From Neisseriaceae bacterium (GTDB lineage: Bacteria; Pseudomonadota; Gammaproteobacteria; Burkholderiales; Neisseriaceae), in NCBI GenBank assembly GCA_017934045.1, contig JAGBKK010000022.1, positions 1 to 64,000 on the forward strand: a stretch of DNA of 64,000 bases, read 5' to 3'. Below the pieces are notes generated by a model, which saw only the letters and a list, made by a program, of their open reading frames with translations, was not told the DNA's origin and ran no database searches. Below, piece after piece: positions 37,563 to 47,723 of this stretch (position 1 is the stretch's first letter; each line of letters opens with the position of its first letter). The position numbers and the translations under genes are program-made.

Positions 37563-38104
37563 TGAATAAATTATTTTTATGGTCTGTTGTGTTTCTTACC
37601 GCCTGTGCTGTCCCACAAGCTACGCAATATTACACCTTGCCTGACAGCGTTTTCAGGCAGCCTGAAAACAAGGTATTGCGGTTGGAAAATAGCGTACAAG
37701 TTTGGGTGGAAAACAGCAGTCAAAACAATGCCTTAATTTATCAAACCACAGCAGAAACGGTGCATTTTGCCAAAAATGCGGTGTGGGCAGTGCCATTAAA
37801 TCAAGCAGCAAGTAATGCGTTTGCCAATGCAATGAATGAAAACAGTAAAAATATCATTTACTTACCAAAAAACAACGAAAAACAAAACTGCCCTTGTATT
37901 AAAATAGATTTACAATCTTTTCAGGGAGCCTATACAGGCGAAGTGAAAGTGGCAGGCGTAGCGTATTTTTATGATAAAACTGGCAAAACCAATAAAATTA
38001 AGCCATTTACCGTTACACACATTCAACAGGGAAATGGTTATGACGCAATGACAAAAGCGTTGGGGGAAGCGGTTAAGCAAGCCGCAAGAGAAATTGTGCG
38101 ATAA
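37562..38104 (+). CDS. pqiC: PqiC-like outer membrane lipoprotein (ABC-type transport auxiliary)
   Basis: 180 aa. Lipoprotein signal 'LFLWSVVFLTAC', then 'QYYTLPDSVFRQPENK', the YajG/DUF330 start, where 'FRQPEN' is an uptake palindrome in frame (37655). PqiC docks the PqiB channel to the outer membrane. The ATG shares one base with the pqiB stop (TAATG), so it depends on ribosomes finishing pqiB. Confidence 0.8.
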   Translation: MNKLFLWSVVFLTACAVPQATQYYTLPDSVFRQPENKVLRLENSVQVWVENSSQNNALIYQTTAETVHFAKNAVWAVPLNQAASNAFANAMNENSKNIIYLPKNNEKQNCPCIKIDLQSFQGAYTGEVKVAGVAYFYDKTGKTNKIKPFTVTHIQQGNGYDAMTKALGEAVKQAAREIVR

Positions 38105-38148
38105 TCAATTATCAGGCAGCCTAACTATTGGATTAAGGGGATAAAAAA

Positions 38149-39528
38149 ATGAAAAAATTGATGATTATACTGGCGATTTTAGTCGTGGTAGGCGTAGTGT
38201 ACAGTGCTTTTGCTTTTCAATTAGGGCAAGCATTTCATCAAAATGCTACCCAAGAAATGCAGTCGTTAAATTTAGCGTTTTCACAAAATTTGGGACAAAC
38301 CAACAACGCAGATTTATTTCAAATTGAACAAACAGATTTTAAAAATAATATTTTTTCATCACAAGCACAATATATTGTTCATTTAGGTGGCGTTGAAACA
38401 ATTAAATTAAATGCCAAAACCAAACATGGTCCCATTATTGGTTTTCAACCTATGCGTTATTCAACCGTTTATGAATTAGAAAAAGATGCCAATACCGCTG
38501 CTTTTTTTCAGGCAGCAGGTGATCAAAGTCCCCTTAAAGTTACCGTTAAAACAGGTTTTAGCGATAATACCAACATTCGTACCGAAATTATGCCTTTACG
38601 ATTTGATAAAACTGCGTCTTTTATCTTTTCTGGATTAGATAGCCGTATTGAAACCAATAAAGAAAAATCGTTTATTCAAGGTAAATGGCAATCGGACGGA
38701 TTAAAAATTTTAGGTTTAGGAGCATCATTTGTTATTAACGAATTAAAAGGAACAATCAATCTTAAAGAAAACAATGGCTTATATGTTGGTGATAACAGTT
38801 ATACTATCGGCAATATTAAAATAGACGGTGGTGAAGTTGCCAAAATGATGACCGCCAATCCAACCGCGTCTATTGATAGCATTTCATACACCAGCAAAAG
38901 CGATAAAATCAACGGTGATTATCAAACACAAATGGCATTGACATTAAATAATGCACAGGTGGCAGGTTTTCATTTTGGCAGCCTGAAAGGTAATATTCAA
39001 TTAGATAAATTGCCTGTGGATATGCTTCAACAAATATCGCAAATGCGTCATCGTCAATTATCACAAAATGAAAAAGAAAAATTATTGATTGATGTATTAA
39101 AAACCAACCCAGTAGCAAAAATCAATTTAACTTGGGAAAACAATAATCAAATTGCCACGGCTTTATTTGATTTAGAAGCCAAAATGCCGAAAAAATCTTT
39201 TAAGCAAGCAGAACCACAAGATTTCTTATTTAAGGCATCTGTGAATATTGATATACCCAAACAAATGATTCATCAAGCTGTGAGTCAATCGTTAATGATT
39301 GCCAATCAATCTGACGCTGAAAATCAAGCACAAAAATGGCTCAATCAAATGGTGGCAAACAGCAACGGCTTATTGGTGGAAGATACACAAGCGTATAAAT
39401 CAAATATTGTGTTTGATAACAATAAGTTAGTGGTTAATGGTGTGGTGCAAAATTTTAATGATTTGGGCAAACCCCCTGCATTGCCTGAACATAAACCAAC
39501 CCCCAATAATCCCGCACAAGACTTATAA
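38149..39528 (+). CDS. DUF945 (YdgA-like) protein
   Basis: 459 aa. One N-terminal membrane segment ('LMIILAILVVVGVVYSAFAF') followed by a long extracytoplasmic region. 'FQPMRYSTVYELEKD', 'IDGGEVAKMMTANP' and repeated 'SDKINGDYQTQMALTLNNAQV'-type strands match the YdgA/DUF945 family, whose function is not settled. AAGGGG precedes the ATG. It follows pqiC by 45 bp and may belong to the same operon, joined by a shared theme of envelope maintenance. Confidence 0.72.
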   Translation: MKKLMIILAILVVVGVVYSAFAFQLGQAFHQNATQEMQSLNLAFSQNLGQTNNADLFQIEQTDFKNNIFSSQAQYIVHLGGVETIKLNAKTKHGPIIGFQPMRYSTVYELEKDANTAAFFQAAGDQSPLKVTVKTGFSDNTNIRTEIMPLRFDKTASFIFSGLDSRIETNKEKSFIQGKWQSDGLKILGLGASFVINELKGTINLKENNGLYVGDNSYTIGNIKIDGGEVAKMMTANPTASIDSISYTSKSDKINGDYQTQMALTLNNAQVAGFHFGSLKGNIQLDKLPVDMLQQISQMRHRQLSQNEKEKLLIDVLKTNPVAKINLTWENNNQIATALFDLEAKMPKKSFKQAEPQDFLFKASVNIDIPKQMIHQAVSQSLMIANQSDAENQAQKWLNQMVANSNGLLVEDTQAYKSNIVFDNNKLVVNGVVQNFNDLGKPPALPEHKPTPNNPAQDL

Positions 39529-39821
39529 AATCAATGTGTTGATATGCTGAAATTCTTGTCAAATTTTTGATTTTGGGTATAATAAAATAATCATTATAAA
39601 ACAAATAATTAGATTATTCAGTTTCTGCTAAAAGTTTAATATGGTGATTTTTATAGGGATTGTCAATTTCAGGCTGCCTGAAAAAAATTCTTATAAATAA
39701 CACGCAATTATTTTCAGACAACCTAAACAGGGTAAAATACCCTTGCAAATTTCATTTCAGGCAGCTTGAAACGAAGTTCGGCGTAAGCCAAAACTATTTA
39801 ACTTATTGAAAATAAATCATA

Positions 39822-41204
39822 ATGGACGAACAACAGACTTTTGATGATAACGCTTTATCGTCTGCCATATTGCCGCCGCATTCTTTGGAAGCCGAACAAT
39901 CGGTTTTGGGTGGTTTGTTGATTGACAACAATTCGTGGGAAAAAATTGCCGATTTACTGTCGGCAAACGATTTTTATCGCCGTGAGCATCGCATTATTTA
40001 TCAAACCATTGCCAAACTGATTGAATCGGCACGCCCTGCCGATGTGCTGACAGTGCAGGACGCTTTGCTGATTAGCAATCAATTAGAAGAAATTGGTGGT
40101 TTGCCTTATTTGGTATCGATTAACCAAAACACGCCATCTGCTGCCAATATTCGCCGTTATGCGGAGATTGTTCGCGAACGCTCGCTTTTGCGACAATTAG
40201 CCGAAGCAGGCACGGAAATTGCGAATACAGCGTATCAACCGCAGGGCAAAGACGCTCAAAACATTTTGGACGAAGCTGAACAAGCCATTTTTCGCATTGC
40301 CGAAAATTCGCAACGCGCTAAACAAGGCTTTATCGATATGCCGCCGTTACTTACCACCATTACCGACCGCATTCAAACTTTATACAATCGCAAAGATAAC
40401 AATGAAATCACAGGATTAGCCACAGGTTTTGTGGATTTAGACAAAACCACTTCTGGTTTGCAAGCAGGCGATTTAATTATTGTGGCAGGTCGTCCGTCTA
40501 TGGGCAAAACCGCTTTTGCGATGAATATTGCCGAAAATGCTGCCATTCAATCGCACGCACCTGTGGCGGTGTTTTCAATGGAAATGTCGGCAGAACAGTT
40601 GGCAATGCGTATGTTGGGTTCGGTGGGCAAAATCGATCAAAATGTGTTACGCACAGGACGCATGCAGGACGAGCATTGGGATAAATTAGGTTACGCCACC
40701 ACGCAATTGTCAGACGCTCCGATTTTTATTGACGAAACGCCAGCTTTGACGGCTTTGGAAATTCGTACGCGTTGCCGCCGTTTGGCAAGACAACACAATG
40801 GGCAGTTGGGTTTGATTGTGATTGATTACTTACAACTGATGTCAGGGTCAGGCAGAAGTGATAATCGCACCGCGGAATTGGGCGAAATTTCTCGCTCCCT
40901 GAAAGCCTTGGCGAAAGAGTTAAGTGTACCTGTAATTGCCTTATCACAGTTATCGCGTGCGGTTGAACAACGCACCGACAAACGCCCAATGATGTCGGAT
41001 TTGCGTGAATCAGGTGCGATTGAACAAGACGCAGATTTAATTATTTTTATGTATCGCGATGCCTACTACAACCCAGCCACCGAACACAAAGACTTGGCAG
41101 AAGCCATTATCGGCAAACACCGCAACGGTCCCACAGGAAAAGTGTATCTTACTTTTATTGGACAGTATGCACGCTTTGAAAATGCGGCTTATTCATCACA
41201 GTAA
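39822..41204 (+). CDS. dnaB: Replicative DNA helicase DnaB
   Basis: 460-aa hexameric fork helicase. N-terminal primase-binding domain with 'PPHSLEAEQSVLGGLLID'; RecA-like motor with Walker A 'GRPSMGKTAFAMNIA', 'VIDYLQLM' and 'LSQLSRAVEQRTDKRPMMSD'. No clear ribosome site. The 290-bp gap before it has two uptake sequences and no gene. An uptake palindrome follows the stop. Confidence 0.97.
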   Translation: MDEQQTFDDNALSSAILPPHSLEAEQSVLGGLLIDNNSWEKIADLLSANDFYRREHRIIYQTIAKLIESARPADVLTVQDALLISNQLEEIGGLPYLVSINQNTPSAANIRRYAEIVRERSLLRQLAEAGTEIANTAYQPQGKDAQNILDEAEQAIFRIAENSQRAKQGFIDMPPLLTTITDRIQTLYNRKDNNEITGLATGFVDLDKTTSGLQAGDLIIVAGRPSMGKTAFAMNIAENAAIQSHAPVAVFSMEMSAEQLAMRMLGSVGKIDQNVLRTGRMQDEHWDKLGYATTQLSDAPIFIDETPALTALEIRTRCRRLARQHNGQLGLIVIDYLQLMSGSGRSDNRTAELGEISRSLKALAKELSVPVIALSQLSRAVEQRTDKRPMMSDLRESGAIEQDADLIIFMYRDAYYNPATEHKDLAEAIIGKHRNGPTGKVYLTFIGQYARFENAAYSSQ

Positions 41205-41228
41205 TGTTTTTTCAGGCTGCCTGAATAT

Positions 41229-41558
41229 TTATTGTACAAAATAAGCAATGACAATACCTAATAAGGCAAAGAAAAAACTGTACCATATAAAAGTGCCAAA
41301 TATATGTGTTGTTTGAAAAGCGTCATCGGTATATGAGAAAAAATGTTTAAATACTCTTGCAAATCTATATTCCCAATATTCCGCAATCGCTTCCTGAATA
41401 CACCAGCAAAATCCTATTAGAAATCCTGTCGCACCACCGCCGATAACAAAACCAAACATTTCTATCAATGTTTTGCTTTTAATAAATATTATGGTAATAA
41501 CACTCCAAGCAAGTGCATAGATGATAAAATCAAATAGTCTATTTTCAAATAAAATCAT
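41229..41558 (-). CDS. Small membrane protein downstream of prfC
   Basis: 109 aa with three hydrophobic segments, at about residues 10-27, 33-52 and 85-108. I do not recognise the family. Its ATG overlaps the prfC stop (ATATGA), so it is probably translated from the prfC mRNA. Function unknown. Confidence 0.6.
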   Translation of the reverse strand: MILFENRLFDFIIYALAWSVITIIFIKSKTLIEMFGFVIGGGATGFLIGFCWCIQEAIAEYWEYRFARVFKHFFSYTDDAFQTTHIFGTFIWYSFFFALLGIVIAYFVQ

Positions 41559-43153
41559 ATAGTTAATTGTGCTGCATGTTCGCGTGTTTCGTGAAATTCA
41601 ATGTCTTTCCAGCGTTCTTGGGTGAGTTGTAAATTCACGCGATTGGGGGCTAAATAAGTTAAATTGCCGCCAGCGTCTGTTGCCAAGTTTATGGCATTGG
41701 CTTTTTCAAAGTCGGTTAATTTTTTCTTGTCATCGCAGGAGACCCAGCGGGCGGTTTGTACGGCGACATTGTCAAACACGGCTTCTACACCGTATTCTGC
41801 TGCCAAGCGTGCGGTTACCACTTCAAATTGCAGAACGCCAACCGCTCCCAAAATTAAGTCTGCACCTGAATGGGGGCGGAATACTTGCACCGCACCTTCT
41901 TCGCCTAATTGTTGTAATCCTTTTTGTAACTGTTTGAGTTTTAATGGGTTTTTTATGCGAACGGCACGGAATAATTCAGGGGCAAAAAACGGAATGCCTG
42001 TAAATTGCAGCATTTCGCCTTCGCTGAAACTGTCGCCGATTTGAATATTGCCGTGATTAGGCAAGCCGATAATATCGCCTGCGTATGCCACTTCGGCAAG
42101 TTCGCGTTCGTGCGACATAAAAGTTACGGCGGCGTTGGTAGCGATTTCTCGATTAAGCCGCAAATGTTTGACTTTCATCGAGCGTTCAAATTTGCCCGAA
42201 CATACACGCAAAAAGGCAATGCGATCGCGGTGTTTGGGATCCATATTCGCTTGAATTTTAAACACAAATCCTGAAAATTTTTCTTCATCGGGTTGCACCA
42301 TTCGCACGCTGGCATCGCGTGGTTGTGGGGCAGGCGACCAGTCTATCATCGCATTTAAAATTTCTTGGATACCAAAATTGTTAATCGCTGAACCGAAAAA
42401 TACAGGGGTGAGCTCACCTGAAAGAAATTCGTCCAAATCAAACGCATTAGAGGCTGCCTGAACCAACTCAATTTCAGAACGCAACTGATTGATTTCCAAA
42501 GGAAATAACTCATCAAGTCGTGGATTATCCAAGCCTTTGATAATTTCAAATTCATTCGGCAATTTTTCGCCGCCTGCGTCAAACAGATAAATTTCATCAT
42601 TTAAAAGATGATACACGCCACGAAACGCCTTGCCCATACCGATTGGCCAAGTAATTGGGGCACAGCGGATTTTGAGAATGCTTTCAACTTCGTCTAAAAG
42701 TTCCAAAGAATCACGCACTTCACGGTCGTATTTATTCATAAAGGTGATAATCGGCGTATTGCGTAAGCGACACACATTCAGCAATTTAATGGTTTGCTCT
42801 TCCACGCCTTTGGCTGCGTCAATCACCATCAACGCACTATCCACGGCGGTTAGCACACGGTAAGTGTCTTCGGAAAAGTCTTGGTGTCCTGGCGTGTCCA
42901 ACAAATTAACCGTATGATTTTTATATTCAAATTGCATAACGGAAGACGCAACCGAAATGCCCCTTTGTTTTTCAATTTCCATCCAGTCGCTTGTGGCAAA
43001 TTTGCCTGTTTTTTTGCCTTTAACCGTGCCCGCACTCAAAATCGCCCCTGAAAACAACAACAGTTTTTCAGTGAGCGTGGTTTTGCCTGCGTCAGGGTGA
43101 GAAATAATCGCAAATGTGCGGCGTTGGGAGACATTTTCGGAAATGGACGACAT
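41555..43153 (-). CDS. prfC: Peptide chain release factor RF3
   Basis: 532-aa GTPase that recycles RF1/RF2 after termination. G domain with '[19 protein letters not shown]', '[14 protein letters not shown]' and 'MNKYDR', followed by the RF3 C-terminal domain. Start at ATG 43153 ('[14 protein letters not shown]'); an in-frame extension to 43201 would translate an uptake sequence ('FRQPET') and is unlikely. Confidence 0.96.
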   Translation of the reverse strand: MSSISENVSQRRTFAIISHPDAGKTTLTEKLLLFSGAILSAGTVKGKKTGKFATSDWMEIEKQRGISVASSVMQFEYKNHTVNLLDTPGHQDFSEDTYRVLTAVDSALMVIDAAKGVEEQTIKLLNVCRLRNTPIITFMNKYDREVRDSLELLDEVESILKIRCAPITWPIGMGKAFRGVYHLLNDEIYLFDAGGEKLPNEFEIIKGLDNPRLDELFPLEINQLRSEIELVQAASNAFDLDEFLSGELTPVFFGSAINNFGIQEILNAMIDWSPAPQPRDASVRMVQPDEEKFSGFVFKIQANMDPKHRDRIAFLRVCSGKFERSMKVKHLRLNREIATNAAVTFMSHERELAEVAYAGDIIGLPNHGNIQIGDSFSEGEMLQFTGIPFFAPELFRAVRIKNPLKLKQLQKGLQQLGEEGAVQVFRPHSGADLILGAVGVLQFEVVTARLAAEYGVEAVFDNVAVQTARWVSCDDKKKLTDFEKANAINLATDAGGNLTYLAPNRVNLQLTQERWKDIEFHETREHAAQLTI

Positions 43154-43219
43154 ATTTTTTACTCTAATAATGGTTTCAGGCTGCCTGAACGAAAAAGGCA
43201 ATATTATATAACAAACAAA

Positions 43220-43245
43220 AAAGCGGTTTTCAGGAAAAACCGCCT
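43220..43245 (-). terminator. Hairpin after the pilin-like gene
   Basis: AAGCGGTTTT and AAAACCGC form a hairpin with a short loop just beyond the stop of the minus-strand pilin gene. The T run is weak, so it is a less certain terminator. Confidence 0.5.
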
Positions 43246-43267
43246 ATTGAAAACAAGGAGCATTGGA

Positions 43268-43750
43268 TTAGAAAATTTTGCAATCGTCCTTACCTGTGGT
43301 GCAAATCAACATCTTGCCACCATTATCCAAAGTTAAATAGCGTTTTTCACGATTTTTCCAAGTGCCTGTTGATTTGGCTGTCATTTCGTATTTATCTGTA
43401 CCTGTGTAAGTGATTGTAATTGCAAATTTATTACCAGGTACCTCATTAAATAAGCGACCGCCTTGGCAATTTTCTTGTTTGCCGTTCTTATATTCACAGT
43501 TTCCGCCCACATTATATTTGGTATCGTCTATAATACCCTTACCAGTCGCATCAGCAAATTTCTTATTTTGAGCATAAACCTGTTCCAAAGCGTGGGCGTT
43601 TTCCAACAGTGCTGATTGAGCCTTACGCAGTTGTGCTTTTTTGGTAAAGTGCGAAAAAGACGGAATAGCAATCGCTGCCAAAATGGCCAAAACAGCAACC
43701 ACAATCATCAATTCAGTTAATGTAAAACCGTGTTGTTTCGTGCGTAACAT
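43268..43750 (-). CDS. comP: Type IV pilin-like protein, candidate ComP uptake-sequence receptor
   Basis: 160 aa. Class III signal 'GFTLTELMIVVAVLAILAAI' with processing before F, then the pilin helix. The block 'SALLENAHALEQVYAQNKKF' is very close to ComP of N. meningitidis as I recall it ('AALLENAHFMEKFYLQNGRF'), and four Cys in two pairs (NC..ENC and ICTTGKDDC) fit its two disulfides; the ends 'DCKIF' and 'DCKLL' agree. ComP is the minor pilin that binds uptake sequences. A different minor pilin such as PilE/PilV type is possible but the match is better to ComP. Confidence 0.65.
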   Translation of the reverse strand: MLRTKQHGFTLTELMIVVAVLAILAAIAIPSFSHFTKKAQLRKAQSALLENAHALEQVYAQNKKFADATGKGIIDDTKYNVGGNCEYKNGKQENCQGGRLFNEVPGNKFAITITYTGTDKYEMTAKSTGTWKNREKRYLTLDNGGKMLICTTGKDDCKIF

Positions 43751-43916
43751 AATATCAATCCTTAATGTTTGAACCGCTTAAAATGTGTGAATGTTCGCAT
43801 TATAACACTTTCAATAAAAAGCGATTGATTTATAAATAATCGGCAATTTTAACGAATTAACGGTTAAAGCCTTGCTGATAAAAGTTTTCAGGCAGCCTGA
43901 ATAAGCCGCAGAACAC

Positions 43917-43945
43917 TTGACAAAAAATTGAAAATGTTGCAAAAT
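43917..43945 (+). promoter_or_regulatory. Sigma-70 promoter of rplU-rpmA
   Basis: TTGACA at 43917-43922 and CAAAAT at 43940-43945, spacing 17. The transcript should start near 43952, 60 bp before the rplU ATG. Confidence 0.65.
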
Positions 43946-43959
43946 ATGTCCCTTTCGTG

Positions 43960-43985
43960 CTTAACACAAGGGTGTTAAGTTTTTT
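43960..43985 (+). terminator. Terminator-like hairpin in the rplU leader
   Basis: CTTAACAC pairs perfectly with GTGTTAAG around AAGG and is followed by six T. It lies between the predicted start of transcription and the rplU start codon (44012), so it could act as an attenuator of the L21-L27 operon. Confidence 0.65.
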
Positions 43986-44011
43986 ATTCAACTTAAATGG
44001 AGCAGAAGTCT

Positions 44012-44320
44012 ATGTATGCGGTCATAAAAACTGGCGGAAAACAGTATAAAGTTTCTGTCGGCGACAAATTGAAAGTAGAACAGATACCAGCAGACATCGA
44101 CAGCAAAATCGAACTTTCCGAAGTTTTGATGATCGCTGACGGTGATGCGGTTAAAGTTGGCACACCGTTAGTGGCAGGTGCCAAAGTTACTGCCACAGTA
44201 GTGGCACATGGTCGTGGCGAAAAAATTCGCATTTTCAAAATGCGTCGCCGCAAACACTATCAAAAACACCAAGGACATCGCCAGAATTTCACCGAAATTC
44301 GTATCGATGCGATTGCTTAA
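44012..44320 (+). CDS. rplU: 50S ribosomal protein L21
   Basis: 102 aa. Starts '[14 protein letters not shown]'; the ATG at 44012 has GGAG upstream, while ATG 43997 overlaps that site. The conserved C-terminus '[21 protein letters not shown]' is present (shown here up to 'GHRQNF'). First gene of rplU-rpmA, with a terminator-like hairpin in its leader. Confidence 0.97.
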   Translation: MYAVIKTGGKQYKVSVGDKLKVEQIPADIDSKIELSEVLMIADGDAVKVGTPLVAGAKVTATVVAHGRGEKIRIFKMRRRKHYQKHQGHRQNFTEIRIDAIA

Positions 44321-44338
44321 AATTTAGGAGTATGAATT

Positions 44339-44605
44339 ATGGCAAGTAAAAAAGCAGGCGGTAGTTCTAAAAACGGACGCGATTCAGAAGCTAAACGCTT
44401 GGGCGTTAAAGCCTACGGCAATGAGTTAATCCCCGCAGGTTCAATCATCGTTCGCCAACGCGGTACGCGTTTTCACGCAGGTGAAAATGTTGGTATGGGC
44501 AAAGACCACACCTTATTCGCCAAAGTTGATGGCTATGTTGAATTTAGCGTTAAAGGTGCATTAAAACGCCAAACCGTTAGCGTTCGCCCTTATACTGGTG
44601 AATAA
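44339..44605 (+). CDS. rpmA: 50S ribosomal protein L27
   Basis: 88 aa. '[20 protein letters not shown]' at the N-terminus and '[20 protein letters not shown]' are the family blocks. TTAGGAG precedes the ATG. Cotranscribed with rplU. Confidence 0.97.
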   Translation: MASKKAGGSSKNGRDSEAKRLGVKAYGNELIPAGSIIVRQRGTRFHAGENVGMGKDHTLFAKVDGYVEFSVKGALKRQTVSVRPYTGE

Positions 44606-44704
44606 TTTAAAAAAGAGTGGCAATGGGTTTTATAAGTATTTGTTATTCAATAATAAATCACCTAATTGCCTGTTGATAAACCAACAAAAATAGGACAAAC
44701 AAAA

Positions 44705-44902
44705 ATGCCTAAAATGAAAACCAAATCCAGTGCGAAGAAACGCTTCAAAGCACTTGGTAATGGCGGCGTAAAACGCAGTTTTGCGTTCAAACGCCACATT
44801 CTGACCAAAAAAACCACCAAAAACAAACGCCAATTACGCGGCACTACGATGGTCAATGAACGCGATATGGCTTCGATTAACAAAATGATGCCTTACGCAT
44901 AA
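44705..44902 (+). CDS. rpmI: 50S ribosomal protein L35
   Basis: 65 aa, '[20 protein letters not shown]' to '[17 protein letters not shown]'. Start ATG 44705 with AGGA upstream; the longer frame from 44666 is not likely. infC, the usual upstream neighbour, is absent: the gene follows rpmA by 99 bp. Confidence 0.96.
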   Translation: MPKMKTKSSAKKRFKALGNGGVKRSFAFKRHILTKKTTKNKRQLRGTTMVNERDMASINKMMPYA

Positions 44903-44920
44903 TTGAGAAGGAGTTAAGAT

Positions 44921-45277
44921 ATGCCACGCGTAAAAAGAGGTGTAACCGCAAGAGCACGCCATAAAAAAGTTCTTGCATTAGCAAAAGGTTATCGCGGTCG
45001 CCGTAAAAATGTGTACCGTGTAGCGAAACAAGCGGTGATGAAAGCAGGGCAATACGCCTATCGCGACCGCCGCCAACGCAAACGCCAATTCCGCCGTTTG
45101 TGGATTGCCCGCATTAACGCTGCCGCACGCCAATACGGTTTATCGTACAGCAAATTTATGAACGGCTTGAAAAAAGCCGCAGTCGAAATTGACCGCAAAG
45201 TGTTGGCAGACATTGCCGTATTCGATCAAAACACTTTTGCACAATTAGTCGAAAAAGCCAAAACCGCCTTGGCGTAA
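44921..45277 (+). CDS. rplT: 50S ribosomal protein L20
   Basis: 118 aa. '[20 protein letters not shown]' and '[20 protein letters not shown]' are the conserved RNA-binding N-terminus. AAGGAG lies before the ATG. Paired with rpmI; L20 commonly autoregulates rpmI-rplT. Strong terminator follows. Confidence 0.97.
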   Translation: MPRVKRGVTARARHKKVLALAKGYRGRRKNVYRVAKQAVMKAGQYAYRDRRQRKRQFRRLWIARINAAARQYGLSYSKFMNGLKKAAVEIDRKVLADIAVFDQNTFAQLVEKAKTALA

Positions 45278-45294
45278 TTTGCATTGTTGTGAAT

Positions 45295-45332
45295 AAAAAC
45301 CGAATTTTCTGCTTATGGAAATTCGGTTTTTT
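45295..45332 (+). terminator. Intrinsic terminator after rplT
   Basis: AAAACCGAATTT pairs with AAATTCGGTTTT, followed by T. Confidence 0.85.
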
Positions 45333-45354
45333 GTTTCAGGCAGCCTGAACAACA

Positions 45355-45391
45355 AAAAACGCTTGTTTATATCAAAAAAACAAGCGTTTTT
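45355..45391. terminator. Second hairpin in the rplT/ubiE gap
   Basis: AAAAACGCTTGTTT and AAACAAGCGTTTTT, A-rich before and T-rich after, so it may work on both strands. It directly abuts a miniature element. Confidence 0.65.
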
Positions 45392-45497
45392 ATAGTCGTT
45401 AAACTTCAAAACAATAACAGGCGGCTTTGCCTGCGACAGTATAAATAATACGGCAAGGCGTGCCAACGCATTAGTGTTTTGAAGTTTAACGACTATA
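45391..45497. mobile_element. Miniature inverted-repeat element, family 1 (third copy, inverted)
   Basis: 107 bp with near-perfect ends TATAGTCGTTAAACTTCAAA and its reverse complement. Interior is the reverse complement of the 12828 and 22428 copies ('cagtataaataatacggcaa'). It is the best-preserved copy. Confidence 0.85.
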
Positions 45498-45514
45498 TTA
45501 TAAAAATCAAAAAA

Positions 45515-46258
45515 CTACGCCTTAATGCCCTTATGCAAAGCCACAATGCCTGCACTCATATTGTGATAATCCACCATGGCAAAGCCTGCGTCTATCATCA
45601 TTTGTTTGAGCGTTTCTTGGTCGGGGTGCATGCGGATTGATTCGGCTAAATATTGGTAACTTTCTTCATCTTTGGCAATCAATTTACCGAATTTCGGCAA
45701 GAATTTGAACGAATAAAAATCATACACACCTTGCAAGGGTTCGTAGATTTTGGAAAACTCCAATACCAACAACTTGCCGCCGTGTTTTAACACACGGCAC
45801 ATTTCTTGCAACGCCACATCTTTGTGCGTCATATTGCGTAAGCCAAACGCCACCGATACCAAGTCGAAATAATTATCAGGAAAGGGCAGTTGTTCTGCGT
45901 CTGCCAACGCCACAGGCAGAATTTTGCCCTCGTTGAGCAAGCGGTCTCGCCCAACCGTCAGCATAGACGAATTTATATCGGTGAGCCACACTTCGCCTGT
46001 GTTGCCAACGCGTTTTGCCCAACCGCGTGCCAAATCGCCCGTGCCGCCTGCAATGTCCAACACTTTCGCCCCAGTGCGAACGCCCGCGGTATTCAGCGTA
46101 AAAGACTTCCACACACGGTGCAAGCCCACGCTCATTACATCGTTCATAATGTCGTATTTTTTAGCAACAGAATGAAAAACATCTGCCACTTTTCCCGCTT
46201 TATCGTTTTCATTCACGGTTTGATAACCAAAATGCGTGGTTTTGTCTTGTGTGTTCAT
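45515..46258 (-). CDS. ubiE: Ubiquinone/menaquinone methyltransferase UbiE
   Basis: 247-aa SAM-dependent C-methyltransferase of quinone synthesis. '[19 protein letters not shown]' (SAM site), '[20 protein letters not shown]', '[19 protein letters not shown]' and '[11 protein letters not shown]' are the family blocks. No nearby ubi partners (ubiJ, ubiB). Confidence 0.96.
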   Translation of the reverse strand: MNTQDKTTHFGYQTVNENDKAGKVADVFHSVAKKYDIMNDVMSVGLHRVWKSFTLNTAGVRTGAKVLDIAGGTGDLARGWAKRVGNTGEVWLTDINSSMLTVGRDRLLNEGKILPVALADAEQLPFPDNYFDLVSVAFGLRNMTHKDVALQEMCRVLKHGGKLLVLEFSKIYEPLQGVYDFYSFKFLPKFGKLIAKDEESYQYLAESIRMHPDQETLKQMMIDAGFAMVDYHNMSAGIVALHKGIKA

Positions 46259-46337
46259 TTTGCATATGCTTTGATTGATAAAATAAGTCCGCCATTATAG
46301 ACGATTTTGAATAATCTTTCAGGCTGCCTGAAAGTGA

Positions 46338-46661
46338 TTAAAACAACAAAAACTGTTCAGCATTCACCTTTTTTTCTTGTCGTGTGCTGCTACCGATTAA
46401 CAGTTTCATACCAGCATATTGTTTTTCGGTAACTTCCAAGCAACGCACATTGCCGTCTTTGGGCAGCATTTGAATTAAACGCCGCTCGTGTTTGGCAACC
46501 GCGTCCCGTCCCCGAACAATTCTGGAATAAACCGATAATTGCAACATAGAATAACCGTCTTTAATTAACGATTTACGGAAACGATTTGCAATCTTTCTTT
46601 CTTCCGCAGTTTTAACAGGCAAGTCAAAAAAAACAATAATACGCATAAAACGATTACTCAT
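46338..46661 (-). CDS. cas2: CRISPR-associated endoribonuclease-like Cas2
   Basis: 107 aa. '[20 protein letters not shown]' with the conserved Asp, then '[13 protein letters not shown]', and the C-terminal '[12 protein letters not shown]'. Joins Cas1 to form the spacer-integration complex. Start ATG 46661, overlapping the cas1 stop by eight bases; the longer upstream frame lies within cas1. No CRISPR array follows: only 80 bp remain before ubiE. Confidence 0.93.
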   Translation of the reverse strand: MSNRFMRIIVFFDLPVKTAEERKIANRFRKSLIKDGYSMLQLSVYSRIVRGRDAVAKHERRLIQMLPKDGNVRCLEVTEKQYAGMKLLIGSSTRQEKKVNAEQFLLF

Positions 46662-47565
46662 ATTGACACTCATTAGCGTATGATATTTCAGGCAGCCTGA
46701 AAAAATCTGCATTTTGATGATGAAAAACCGCTGTAAGCGATTTAACCATTTGTTCCATTGCCGATAAAACACTGTATATTTTTTGATTAAACAGCATTTC
46801 ATAATTGAGTAATTTAACTAATTGATATTTATCAGGCGGTATCAATTCATCGTTCAGGCTGCCTGAAACTAATTGCGTATAAATTTCTAAATCCACAATT
46901 TGACGAAAAACTTCCATTAAATCATCTGCTAAATTAAATTGATTTAATTCACTTTTATGCCACAATCCTAATGCAGGCAAAAAGCCGTATGCCACCAAAA
47001 CTCTTGCCACAGCCGAACGCATAATCGAATAACCATAATTTAATCTTATATTTACAGGCGTATCAATACCACGCGAAAAACCATTACCAAATAATGCAGG
47101 AAAATATAAAGCAGCAGCTTTTGCTTCGCATTTATCTAAATCATTCGCTTTAACACTGTTGGATAAAGCTAATAATTTTTGCGATATTATATCTTGACCT
47201 GCCCATTTTAATACCAAAGATTGATGATAAATTTTTTGGCGAATAATTTGTTGCCACAGAATTGATTTGATTTCCTCTGATAAAGAAATTTGCAAAGACA
47301 ACATTTTCAAAAAACGGCTGTGTTGCGAAAACGACAAAAACTGCCCGCACGGCAAAAAATGCTCATCGCACACAATCAGCGTTACGTCGTGTTGGGCAAT
47401 GGCGGTTAAAAGCGGGGCAGTCATCACCACTTCACGGCTATCCACCACAATCACCGCAATATCTTCCAAAGGCACAGTAATTTTGTTGTCTTGACTAATA
47501 AGTAACTGATTGTTTTGCAAAGATAATTTTGCAGGTTGAGAAATAAACACACTTCGCCACGACAT
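46654..47565 (-). CDS. cas1: CRISPR-associated integrase Cas1 (type II)
   Basis: 303 aa, type II Cas1 that integrates new spacers with Cas2. '[20 protein letters not shown]', '[19 protein letters not shown]', the metal-binding Glu in '[14 protein letters not shown]', and '[21 protein letters not shown]' with His and Asp/Glu ligands. GGAG lies seven bases before the ATG. It runs away from cas9, whereas the normal type II-C order is cas9-cas1-cas2 on one strand. An uptake sequence is translated at 46857 ('VSGSLND') and near 46690 ('FFRLPEI'). Confidence 0.95.
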   Translation of the reverse strand: MSWRSVFISQPAKLSLQNNQLLISQDNKITVPLEDIAVIVVDSREVVMTAPLLTAIAQHDVTLIVCDEHFLPCGQFLSFSQHSRFLKMLSLQISLSEEIKSILWQQIIRQKIYHQSLVLKWAGQDIISQKLLALSNSVKANDLDKCEAKAAALYFPALFGNGFSRGIDTPVNIRLNYGYSIMRSAVARVLVAYGFLPALGLWHKSELNQFNLADDLMEVFRQIVDLEIYTQLVSGSLNDELIPPDKYQLVKLLNYEMLFNQKIYSVLSAMEQMVKSLTAVFHHQNADFFRLPEISYANECQYE

Positions 47566-47723
47566 TATACTGCTCCTTTTTTTTGAAATGTTTTTAATTA
47601 TCTGTGGATTAAAAATATAATACTTTGTTTTTTATCAATAAATATTGTATTTATGAATATTTTTCAGGCAGCCTGAAATTATTTTGTTCGTTACGGTGGG
47701 TAAGAATACTCTTTCTACAATAG

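Noticed and set aside
43153-43201. Longer N-terminus for prfC
   Set aside because: The extension would translate an uptake palindrome and is not part of RF3; the start at 43153 gives the family's N-terminus.
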